A stretch of DNA of 5,245 nt from JBLIOB01 sp047639575 (GTDB lineage Bacteria; Bacteroidota; Bacteroidia; Flavobacteriales_D; Parvicellaceae), in assembly GCA_047639575.1 (NCBI GenBank), contig JBLIOB010000295.1, positions 1-5,245 on the forward strand. Direction: 5' to 3'. How positions within the stretch are numbered: position 1 is the stretch's first letter; every line of letters starts with the position of its first letter. Positions 1 to 5,245 of this stretch are shown here, one piece after another. Below the pieces are notes generated by a model that saw nothing but the letters and a program-made list of their open reading frames with translations, was not told the origin of the DNA and ran no database searches. The translations under genes and the position numbers were made by a program.

Positions 1-1715
1 TGGTCGGAAACCATTCTAACGAAACCAATGTGTTTTTCGAAAACAGTATAGCAAATTGTAATAGTTGGTTGTGTATGAACCTAACAGGTGTAAATGCGAA
101 TAGAAGTGCTATTGGAGCTCGTATAAGTGTTAAAGCCACTATTTATGGCGTATCTGTTTGGCAGTTAAAAGAACTGTCTGCACAAACTGGAGGAGGAGCT
201 GGAAGTCAGAATTCGCTTAAAACGTTATTTGGTTTAGGAGATGCAACAACTATAGATTCTATCATCGTACAATGGCCATCTGGTTATCGTCAAGAGTTAA
301 TCAATCAAAATATTAATAACTGTATAGATTTGGTAGAAGGAGATGGAATACAGGTTTGTGGTGTAGCTTATTATGATGAGAATCAAAACTGTATTCAAGA
401 TGCTGGAGAGATTGGTCTTTCTGGTATATTAATGAAAGTAGAACCTGGAAATCGATTCACTACCACTGATGCAAATGGAGAATATCAGTTCTTTTTAGAA
501 GCCGGTAATTATTCCCTATCTCAAGAGTTATCAGTTAATTGGACAGCAAACTGTAATGTATCGGGTTATATTCTTGTTATTGTGGAAGGGGTAACTTATT
601 GCGAAAATAACTTTGGGAATTCAACTACTTGTTCTGACCCTAATTTGAATGCTACTCTAGGTACAACCGTTTTAAGAAAAGGATTTCAGAATACTTATTC
701 TGTTATTTATGGTAACGCTGGAGTTTTTGATGCATTTGATGTTGAGTTGAGTCTGGAAGTTCATGAAGATATTGTTTTCTTAAGCGCATCAAGCCCATGG
801 AGTATTTCAGTTCAAAATGATACAATTGTAACATATACATGGCTGTTTGATACTGTTAACGCCATAACTAATTATGACATTAGTATTATAGATTCAATAA
901 GTGTAGCCACAACAATTGGAAAAGAACTAACTGTTACCGCTAATATAACGAATAATGATAGTGATTGTGATATTTCAGATAACACATTTACGGATGTTAA
1001 TCCAGTTGTAGGGGCAGTAGATCCAAATGATTTAACGGTTTATCCTGTTGGAGATGGTTCTGGGGGTTATATTGAAAAGACACAAGAATTACGCTATAAA
1101 ATTCGTTTTCAGAATGTAGGTACGTATTTCGCTCAGAATGTAAAAATAACGAACACGCTACCAGGAGAGTTAGATGTCCGTTCAATTAACAGCGTTCTAT
1201 CTAGTCATTCGTTTGTGATGCACAGAGATGGGCAAAAGTTACAGTTTATTTATACAAATATTTTGTTGCCAGATAGTAGTGAAAGTCAAGAGGGTAGTAA
1301 TGGATTTGTAGAATTTAAGATTAGCCCTAAAAAAGGTATTAAAAATGGACAAATTATTCCAAACAAAGCAAACATTGTATTTGATTTTGAAGACCCTTTA
1401 GCTACTAACAGGGTTCAAAATATCATTAAACATAATACGGATGGCGTGTTGAATAGGCTCGTTATATATCCTAATCCAGCACAAAACTCAACCACTATAG
1501 CTCTTGAATTAAGTAAAGCGAAGTATCTGGATTATGAGACAATAAATACAATGGAAGTATACGATATAATAGGGAAAAAAAATCATTCTGTAAGCTATAC
1601 TACTGGAGAGCAAAGCATACAATTAGATGTGAGCAGCTTAGAAGATGGGGTTTATATAGTAAAAGTAATTAATCAAAATGGAGAACTATTTAGTGGTCAA
1701 CTGATTAAGGGTTAG
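1..1715 (+). CDS. Secreted T9SS-sorted protein, ASPIC/UnbV + SdrD_B-like + DUF7619-like (5' truncated)
   Basis: The frame is open from position 3 to the TAG at 1713-1715, giving about 570 visible residues. The GTG at 30 is an internal Val, because the frame reads VGNHSNETN before it, so the real start is upstream. Counting that Val as residue 1, four regions are visible. Residues ~10-105 are an ASPIC/UnbV (CRTAC1-type) domain with NRSAIGARI, FGLGDATTID and WPSG. Residues ~108-165 are an SdrD_B/Cna-B-like beta domain with YYDENQN...DAGEIGLSG and TTDANGEYQF. Residues ~205-465 are a DUF11/DUF7619-like region with GAVDPNDLTVYP, YKIRFQNVGT and NKANIVFDFEDPLATN. Residues ~477-561 are a Por/T9SS type A sorting domain with VIYPNPAQN, MEVYDIIGK and LEDGVYIVKV. 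FG-GAP/VCBS repeats and a signal peptide are expected in the missing N-terminus from family knowledge. The protein is probably exported, cleaved at the sorting domain and surface-attached or released. Nine scattered cysteines may form disulfides. The ligand or substrate is unknown. Confidence 0.9.
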   Translation, partial: VGNHSNETNVFFENSIANCNSWLCMNLTGVNANRSAIGARISVKATIYGVSVWQLKELSAQTGGGAGSQNSLKTLFGLGDATTIDSIIVQWPSGYRQELINQNINNCIDLVEGDGIQVCGVAYYDENQNCIQDAGEIGLSGILMKVEPGNRFTTTDANGEYQFFLEAGNYSLSQELSVNWTANCNVSGYILVIVEGVTYCENNFGNSTTCSDPNLNATLGTTVLRKGFQNTYSVIYGNAGVFDAFDVELSLEVHEDIVFLSASSPWSISVQNDTIVTYTWLFDTVNAITNYDISIIDSISVATTIGKELTVTANITNNDSDCDISDNTFTDVNPVVGAVDPNDLTVYPVGDGSGGYIEKTQELRYKIRFQNVGTYFAQNVKITNTLPGELDVRSINSVLSSHSFVMHRDGQKLQFIYTNILLPDSSESQEGSNGFVEFKISPKKGIKNGQIIPNKANIVFDFEDPLATNRVQNIIKHNTDGVLNRLVIYPNPAQNSTTIALELSKAKYLDYETINTMEVYDIIGKKNHSVSYTTGEQSIQLDVSSLEDGVYIVKVINQNGELFSGQLIKG

Positions 1716-1803
1716 TTTATCCGAAATGGGAAATAACAATTCAAACTAAGCGTTTTAAGTAGTTATTATCTCAGCACATGAGAGACCTGCACTCTCTGGA
1801 CTA

Positions 1804-1827
1804 TCTTCTAAAAAAAAATCTAGAAGA
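1804..1827. terminator. Possible weak terminator hairpin
   Basis: TCTTCTA (1804-1810) and TAGAAGA (1821-1827) form a perfect 7-bp inverted repeat around a 10-nt loop that is mostly A. On the + strand it is followed by the T-rich ACTTATTTATATTTA. It begins 88 nt after the stop of the secreted-protein gene, so it could end that transcript. The stem is AT-rich and the T tract is interrupted, so it is not a canonical intrinsic terminator. Confidence 0.3.
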
Positions 1828-1862
1828 ACTTATTTATATTTACCATTCAAGGCACGCACTAT

Positions 1863-1899
1863 GTATAAAGGCGGTTCATTTCATTCACTACCTTTATAC
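1863..1899. repeat. 9-bp perfect inverted repeat, 19-nt loop
   Basis: GTATAAAGG (1863-1871) is the exact reverse complement of CCTTTATAC (1891-1899). It could be a stem-loop at the end of a transcript or a protein-binding site. No T run follows on the + strand, and on the - strand the flanking bases are also not T-rich, so a terminator role is not supported directly. Confidence 0.5.
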
Positions 1900-1923
1900 T
1901 AAGGGTCAAACTGTGCATTAACC

Positions 1924-1973
1924 TATTTGAAAATTACTATATTCAGGTACCTCTAAATGAAAATTTTCAAATA
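1924..1973. repeat. 12-bp perfect inverted repeat, 26-nt loop
   Basis: TATTTGAAAATT (1924-1935) is the exact reverse complement of AATTTTCAAATA (1962-1973). The right arm overlaps a 12-bp self-palindrome, TGAAAATTTTCA, at 1958-1969, so two alternative foldings or a dimeric protein-binding site are possible. The sequence is strongly AT-rich, which raises the chance of such repeats, but a 12-bp perfect pair this close together is still notable. Function unknown. Confidence 0.55.
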
Positions 1974-2080
1974 TGCGATTCTCATAGATCAAAAATTAGT
2001 TATTACACAGACTCAGGTTGTAACACATTGAAAAAGCCAAAATTGAAAACAAAACTAAAATACCTACTACCTCTCCTCTT

Positions 2081-2097
2081 GGTTCTGTCGCATTAAT
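2081..2097 (+). repeat. Left terminal inverted repeat of the IS6 element
   Basis: GGTTCTGTCGCATTAAT pairs with the reverse complement of 2850-2866 at 15 of 17 positions; mismatches are at positions 2 (G versus A) and 9 (C versus A). The outer GGTTCTGT matches the family's usual terminal sequence, so this end is probably the less altered of the two. Confidence 0.8.
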
Positions 2098-2126
2098 TCG
2101 ATCTAAAGTAAAAGAAACTACTTTTG
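2097..2126 (+). promoter_or_regulatory. Candidate Bacteroidetes-type promoter of the transposase
   Basis: TACTTTTG (2119-2126) is a perfect match to the Bacteroidetes -7 box TAnnTTTG. A -33-like TTCG (2097-2100, consensus TTTG) lies 18 nt upstream. The predicted RNA start is about 2130-2133, only ~12-15 nt before the transposase ATG at 2145. The -33 match is imperfect and such boxes arise by chance in AT-rich DNA, so the position and orientation in front of the only IS gene are the main support. Confidence 0.4.
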
Positions 2127-2142
2127 AGGTAAAACTCAAGAG
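2121..2142 (+). promoter_or_regulatory. Hairpin abutting the transposase start codon
   Basis: CTTTTGAG (2121-2128) pairs with CTCAAGAG (2135-2142) over 8 positions, seven Watson-Crick and one G-U in RNA, around the 6-nt loop GTAAAA. The stem ends 2 nt before the ATG. Its left arm overlaps the candidate -7 box, so RNA started at the native promoter would miss that arm, while read-through RNA from upstream would form the hairpin and could hide the start region. The only Shine-Dalgarno-like bases (AGAGG, 2139-2143) lie mostly in the right arm but are too close to the ATG for normal use. Confidence 0.45.
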
Positions 2143-2144
2143 GC

Positions 2145-2813
2145 ATGTTCAAACACCATCGCTATCCAAGAGTAGTCATCTTACAAGCCGTTTATTTTAA
2201 ATTACGATTTAGTTTGAGTTACCGATACATTGAGGAATTGATGGAAATTCGAGGAGTAAAAATTGATCATTATACCCTTCAACGTTGGGTATATAAATTC
2301 TCGGTTTTAGTTGAAAAGAATATGCGTCAACGTAAGTTTCAAGTAGGTGACAGTTGGAGAATGGATGAAACCTATATTAAGGTAGCTGGCAAGGATCGAT
2401 ATTTGCATCGAGCGGTTGATAAGAATGGGAACACTCTTGATTTCCTGTTGCCCAAGCGCAGACAGAAGATGTCTGCTCAGAAATTCTTCAATAAAGCTAT
2501 TGGAAACAATGGGAATCCTCGGGTTGTAAACATTGATAAAAGTGGATCAAATAAAGCAGCACTTTGGAGAGTCAATAAAAGGAGTCTGAGTTTCAAGAAG
2601 ATAAAAATCAGGCAGCGTAAGTACTTCAACAATATCGTAGAACAAGACCATCGAAGGATCAAGCGTAGGATAGTAAACTACACAGGATTCAAAGAGTTCG
2701 AGTCAGCTCAACGAACACTGGCTGGGATTGAGGTGGTAAATGTTATTTTGAAGGATCAAATCATTGATACTAAGGATACTCCTTTCAAGACTTTTCTCAC
2801 ATTAGCAGCTTGA
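2145..2813 (+). CDS. IS6-family DDE transposase
   Basis: This 222-residue protein has the usual length for IS6/IS26 transposases (about 220-240). An N-terminal helix-turn-helix-like region spans residues ~23-50 (LSYRYIEELMEIRGVKI, then TLQRWVYKF), followed by the RNase H-like catalytic core. The acidic triad is intact: D74 in SWRMDETYIK, D131 in VVNIDKSGSN and E166 in NNIVEQDHR, with the family's 34-residue gap between the last D and E. Conserved YLHRAVDKNGNTLDF (86-100), IVEQDHRRIKRR (164-175) and GIEVVNVI (194-201) are also present. The ATG at 2145 is chosen because an in-frame TAA lies at 2130-2132. No ribosome-binding site is convincing, which is normal in Bacteroidota. The enzyme would cut and join the element's ends during replicative transposition. 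No frameshift or stop is seen, so the gene may be active, though the imperfect right end may limit movement. Confidence 0.93.
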   Translation: MFKHHRYPRVVILQAVYFKLRFSLSYRYIEELMEIRGVKIDHYTLQRWVYKFSVLVEKNMRQRKFQVGDSWRMDETYIKVAGKDRYLHRAVDKNGNTLDFLLPKRRQKMSAQKFFNKAIGNNGNPRVVNIDKSGSNKAALWRVNKRSLSFKKIKIRQRKYFNNIVEQDHRRIKRRIVNYTGFKEFESAQRTLAGIEVVNVILKDQIIDTKDTPFKTFLTLAA

Positions 2814-2849
2814 ATCTCCAAGAAAACTACTAAATTCATTTTGAATGAG

Positions 2850-2866
2850 ATTAATGCTACAGAATC
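2850..2866 (-). repeat. Right terminal inverted repeat of the IS6 element
   Basis: Read on the - strand this is GATTCTGTAGCATTAAT, matching the left end at 15 of 17 positions. If the next base (2867) is included it reads GGATTCTG, which could instead be the family GGTTCTG with one inserted A, so the outer boundary is uncertain by one base. Neither boundary gives a matching 8-bp flank. Confidence 0.75.
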
Positions 2867-2981
2867 CTTTCAAAGGTTAATATTTTTTTCCTTAGACAGA
2901 CTTTAATTTACACTCCCATTAACTTCGATTTTATTCAAATCTACACATACGTATTCAATTAATAAATTACAAATTTTCACA
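2867..2981. other. AT-rich spacer between IS and TolC stop
   Basis: This 115-bp stretch has no reading frame of note and no clear hairpin plus T run on the - strand that would end the exporter operon. It contains an 8-bp palindrome ATACGTAT (2947-2954) and a - strand TAGATTTG (2936-2943) whose spacing to an upstream CAAA is too long for a promoter. If a terminator once followed the TolC gene, it may now lie beyond the insertion sequence. Confidence 0.5.
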
Positions 2982-4361
2982 TTATTTGTAAAGATTCCCG
3001 ACATTATATTTTGTTTCTATCACCGCTTTCTGATTCTTGGTCATCATCGAGTTAAGTTTGAGTCTTGATTTAATAAATGCTAACTCTCTTTGGTTAACCA
3101 AAAACAAAGAACTCTCCCCTCCATTAAAGAGTTGAGTTTCACCATCAAACATGATCTTATAATTGGCAACAACCGAAGATTGTTGAAAATAAAGATCATT
3201 GGACAGTTTCCATTTGTTAAAAGACTGATTGCTTTTTGTTCGCACTTGCATTGTCTTATCGATCAGCTTAAAATTAGATTGGTCCTTTTTAATTTTTGTC
3301 ATCGCTAATTGACCACGAGCACTGCGTATGAATATCGGGAATGCTAAATCCACTCCCCAACTATAATTCTGAAAAGAGAATTCAGCACCTGGCGAATTCA
3401 GTGGTCTATACTTTAAATCAAGCTTTGGTTTTAGCTGTTCCCGTTTATATTTCATCTCTTGATTAAGTCCTGCAATTTCAAAAGACTGCATTCGTAAACT
3501 TGGGTGAATCTCAATTAGTTTATCAAGTGTGTCTCGCATCAACTCGTCTATAGGAAGACTTGAAAGAGCCTGACTATTCTCAGGAGTAGCCTCTTCTTTT
3601 AATTCAAGGGGAACCATTCCTTTAAGCCATAGAAATTGTGAAACTTGAATTCGAGCATTTATTGATTTAACAGTCTCTTCTTGCAAGAGGATCTGTCTAT
3701 TCTGAAGTTGAATTTTTGCCTCAACCGAGTCGATTGGAGATCGATCACCAAGTTCTACACTACTTCTAACGCCATTGTACCGTTGTAAACTTGTTTTAAC
3801 CGCCTCCTCGTAAATGATTCTCCGATTCCACGCTTCATACCAATCCCAATATGCATTGGCGGCATCAAGGAATAATCGATTCTTCATTTCCGCCTGGATG
3901 GCGCTTGTACTTTCTCGGTAAATTTTGGCTTTTGCTAATTCATTTCTTCTACGATCCACCATTAAGCCCTTTCCAAGGGGTACTGAAACGCCTCCATACA
4001 GCAGCCCTCCTGAACTGGTCGCGGTGTTTGGGGAAGCATAACTTCCTATATTCTGGTCGAAACCAGTTTCCAATTGCACTCCAAACCAAGTTGGAACTTG
4101 AACAGCCGCACTTAACTCGCTATAATACTGATTATCCGAAAAGTATTTTTCGCGCAATGACGAAACAATTTTCGGATCAAACGATCCGCGAGCAAATAAA
4201 AGGTTGGCTTCACCAAATTCCAATTGAATGTCAGCCTGCTTTACTACGGGATGATTTGAACGAACTTGATCAATATATTGGTTGAAGCTTATGACCTGGC
4301 AAAATGAGGAATTGGCAATGGTCACAAACGTTATTAAAATTAGAGCGATTTGCTTGAACAT
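2982..4361 (-). CDS. TolC-family outer membrane efflux protein
   Basis: This 459-residue protein forms the outer-membrane channel of a tripartite exporter. It starts with an Sec signal peptide (MFKQIALILITFVTIANSS, cleavage likely near residues 20-23). The ~440-residue mature protein is normal for the family. Two structural repeats are visible. In repeat 1, FDPKIVSSLREKY and a strand-rich region (residues ~60-130) precede a long helix with AANAYWDWYEAW (167-178) and GDRSPIDSVEAKIQLQNRQ (205-223). Repeat 2 has LKPKLDLKYRPLNSPG (310-325) and GGESSLFLVNQRELAFIKSR (414-433), the usual TolC-type helix turn. Its ATG lies 2 bp after the adaptor's stop, so the two genes are almost certainly one operon and perhaps translationally coupled. 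No clear terminator follows its TAA in the 115 bp before the insertion sequence. The exported substrate cannot be read from the sequence. The FCQ at the signal end is not a good lipobox (Phe at -1). Confidence 0.92.
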   Translation of the reverse strand: MFKQIALILITFVTIANSSFCQVISFNQYIDQVRSNHPVVKQADIQLEFGEANLLFARGSFDPKIVSSLREKYFSDNQYYSELSAAVQVPTWFGVQLETGFDQNIGSYASPNTATSSGGLLYGGVSVPLGKGLMVDRRRNELAKAKIYRESTSAIQAEMKNRLFLDAANAYWDWYEAWNRRIIYEEAVKTSLQRYNGVRSSVELGDRSPIDSVEAKIQLQNRQILLQEETVKSINARIQVSQFLWLKGMVPLELKEEATPENSQALSSLPIDELMRDTLDKLIEIHPSLRMQSFEIAGLNQEMKYKREQLKPKLDLKYRPLNSPGAEFSFQNYSWGVDLAFPIFIRSARGQLAMTKIKKDQSNFKLIDKTMQVRTKSNQSFNKWKLSNDLYFQQSSVVANYKIMFDGETQLFNGGESSLFLVNQRELAFIKSRLKLNSMMTKNQKAVIETKYNVGNLYK

Positions 4362-4363
4362 AT

Positions 4364-5245
4364 CTACTTATTTTTAAGTTTTACATTCTTGTCTTCTGGC
4401 TGATAATAATCTGGCGGAAAACCGTTAAAATTTCGCCACAGTTCATACCAAATTGGCACATCATTTAGAAGTAGTAAACTAGACGTCCCTCCTCCTACTC
4501 TTACCGCATCTGGCCAAGCATATTTGGTCTCATCTGGCTTAACTAATACCCGATACTTCCCATTATCACTGATAAAATTATCAATTGCATAAACATTCCC
4601 AGAATATGTTCCATAACTTATGGTTGGCCAACCCGAGAATACGATTGCCGGCCATCCATCGAATTGAATATTTACTTTCTCTCCTTTTTTAATCAAAGGT
4701 AAATCCATTGGATCAATGAACATTTCTATGGCTAGATCATACTCAGATGGCATGATGCTTATGATTTCCGAACCTTCTTTTATTGTTTCTCCAAGGCCCG
4801 ATTGAATTGCTTTGGTAATGTACCCGTTTTGCGGAGCAGTAATGTAATATAAACCGGTTCGAATAGAATAATTCATATACTGATTTTGAAGCTTTGTAAC
4901 TTTAGCTTCTGCATCGTACATATTAGACATTGCGGTAAACTTATCTGATTCCGATTTCGAAATTTTATCACGGAACTGCGCTCCAACCGAAGTCATTTCA
5001 ACTTGCGCATTGATTAGCTCATTTTGGGTGGTTAGAAGCTTATTCTCGGCCTCAATCATCTCTGCATTTGCTTTCTGCATTTTTAACTTCCTATTTTCAA
5101 GATCTGTAAGAGATTTTAATCCTTGGTTATGCAATTCAACGATACGATCAAATTGCTTTTTAGCAATTTCATAATTAATCTGTTTTCCTTGATAAGTAGC
5201 TGAATCACTTGTGATTTTAAGTTTAGCTTGTCTAAACTTATTCCT
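4364..5245 (-). CDS. HlyD-family periplasmic adaptor (5' truncated)
   Basis: The frame is open to the right edge, giving 293 visible residues; the TTG at 5134 is an internal Leu. The missing N-terminus should hold the membrane anchor and first lipoyl half. Visible residues ~15-130 are a heptad-like coiled-coil hairpin rich in Lys, Glu, Asn and Gln (for example KQFDRIVELHNQGLKSLTDL), which in this family contacts the TolC tip. Residues ~134-168 are the second lipoyl half (ITAPQNGYITKAIQSGLGET, then IKEGSEIISIMP). A beta-barrel-like part follows (DLAIEMFIDPMDLPLIKKGE, then KVNIQFDGWP). The last ~45 residues are unusual: RVGGG, LLNDVPIWYELWRN and FNGFPPDYYQPED, an aromatic, proline-rich tail rather than the usual short membrane-proximal ending. 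I recall this tail from Bacteroidota adaptors beside ABC transporters, so an ABC transporter gene is expected just beyond the edge. It precedes the TolC gene by 2 bp. Confidence 0.88.
   Translation of the reverse strand, partial: RNKFRQAKLKITSDSATYQGKQINYEIAKKQFDRIVELHNQGLKSLTDLENRKLKMQKANAEMIEAENKLLTTQNELINAQVEMTSVGAQFRDKISKSESDKFTAMSNMYDAEAKVTKLQNQYMNYSIRTGLYYITAPQNGYITKAIQSGLGETIKEGSEIISIMPSEYDLAIEMFIDPMDLPLIKKGEKVNIQFDGWPAIVFSGWPTISYGTYSGNVYAIDNFISDNGKYRVLVKPDETKYAWPDAVRVGGGTSSLLLLNDVPIWYELWRNFNGFPPDYYQPEDKNVKLKNK

Larger units (their letters stand above)
1716..2080. other. Non-coding spacer with several inverted repeats
   Basis: This 365-bp AT-rich stretch lies between the stop of the secreted-protein gene and the left end of the insertion sequence. 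No convincing reading frame is seen on either strand: frames are short and resemble no family. No tRNA-like or CRISPR-like structure is visible. It holds three clear inverted repeats (1804-1827, 1863-1899, 1924-1973) and a weaker one, AGAGA/TCTCT, at 1781-1797. The genes on either side converge here, so terminators are the expected content, but no classical GC-rich stem followed by a T run is present. Part of an older gene could have been lost next to the insertion sequence; the sequence does not show this. Confidence 0.6.
2081..2866 (+). mobile_element. IS6-family insertion sequence, ~786 bp
   Basis: The element consists of one transposase gene with short ends: 64 bp before the ATG and 53 bp after the stop. 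Its ends are a 17-bp terminal inverted repeat pair matching at 15 of 17 positions. The left end starts GGTTCTGTCGCA, close to the GG(T/C)xCTGTxGCA ends usual in the IS6/IS26 family, and the total length falls within the family's usual 0.7-0.9 kb. The 8 bp flanking each side (CTCCTCTT left, CTTTCAAA right) do not match, so no target duplication is visible. IS6 elements move by replicative cointegrate formation, and later recombination or an adjacent deletion can leave unmatched flanks; an old, decayed duplication is also possible. It sits between two convergent genes and interrupts neither. Confidence 0.85.

Noticed and set aside
997..1185. 62-codon minus-strand frame inside the secreted-protein gene
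   Set aside because: It is antisense to the DUF7619-like region with no independent support.
1998..2140. Minus-strand frame reading out of the IS left end with a hydrophobic stretch (VVGILVLFSILAFS)
   Set aside because: It has no ATG start, crosses the IS boundary, ends after ~48 codons and resembles no known family; AT-rich DNA readily gives hydrophobic frames.
2477..2662. 61-codon minus-strand frame inside the transposase
   Set aside because: It is opposite the catalytic core of an intact transposase; the hydrophobic translation is a by-product of the complementary codons.
2866..2876. Palindrome CCTTTCAAAGG followed by a T-rich run, as a terminator
   Set aside because: The arms are separated by a single base, so a stable hairpin with a proper loop would keep only 3-4 pairs; it also straddles the IS end.
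2936..2943. Minus-strand TAGATTTG as a promoter -7 box
   Set aside because: The nearest upstream TTTG equivalent is 26 nt away, too far, and it would only drive antisense RNA into the IS.
3090..3308. 72-codon + strand frame opposite the TolC gene
   Set aside because: It is antisense to the conserved second TolC repeat and has no recognisable domain.
3851..4285. 144-codon + strand frame opposite the TolC gene
   Set aside because: It lies wholly antisense to a gene with clear family motifs and its product has no recognisable domain.
4296..4301. FCQ at the end of the TolC signal peptide as a lipoprotein site
   Set aside because: Phe precedes the Cys, whereas a lipobox needs Gly, Ala or Ser there; ordinary signal peptidase cleavage is more likely.

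Overview
The window looks like an AT-rich Bacteroidota chromosome segment, probably Flavobacteriales-like, though the sequence alone cannot fix the genus. The evidence is a protein ending in a type IX secretion (Por) sorting domain, an ASPIC/UnbV plus SdrD_B-like plus DUF7619-like architecture typical of that phylum, a near absence of Shine-Dalgarno sequences, and a Bacteroidetes-style TAnnTTTG promoter match.

Layout. (1) Positions 1-1715, + strand: the C-terminal ~570 residues of a large secreted or surface protein whose start lies left of the window. (2) 1716-2080: a non-coding stretch with three clear inverted repeats and no recognisable gene. (3) 2081-2866, + strand: a compact IS6-family insertion sequence with one intact DDE transposase (2145-2813). 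It is bounded by 17-bp imperfect terminal inverted repeats, and no 8-bp target duplication is visible. (4) 2867-2981: a short AT-rich spacer. (5) 2982-4361, - strand: a complete TolC-family outer-membrane efflux protein. (6) 4364-5245, - strand: the C-terminal part of a HlyD-family periplasmic adaptor, running off the right edge.

How the genes relate. The adaptor and TolC genes are 2 bp apart in the order adaptor then TolC, so they are almost certainly co-transcribed and perhaps translationally coupled. They would form the periplasmic and outer-membrane parts of a tripartite export machine. The inner-membrane part, most likely an ABC transporter, would lie beyond the right edge. The T9SS-sorted protein is convergent with this operon, and the IS sits in the space between their 3' ends, where it breaks no recognisable gene. 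No functional link between the secreted protein and the export operon is visible.

I found no clearly new system. The most interesting local signal is at the transposase start. A hairpin (2121-2128 with 2135-2142) ends 2 nt before the ATG and overlaps a perfect TAnnTTTG box, so the predicted native transcript would lack the hairpin's left arm while read-through RNA would contain it. This resembles the known protection of IS10/IS50 against external transcription, but here it is only an inference. The unusual tryptophan/proline/tyrosine-rich C-terminus of the adaptor and the hairpin-rich 1716-2080 spacer also merit a check.
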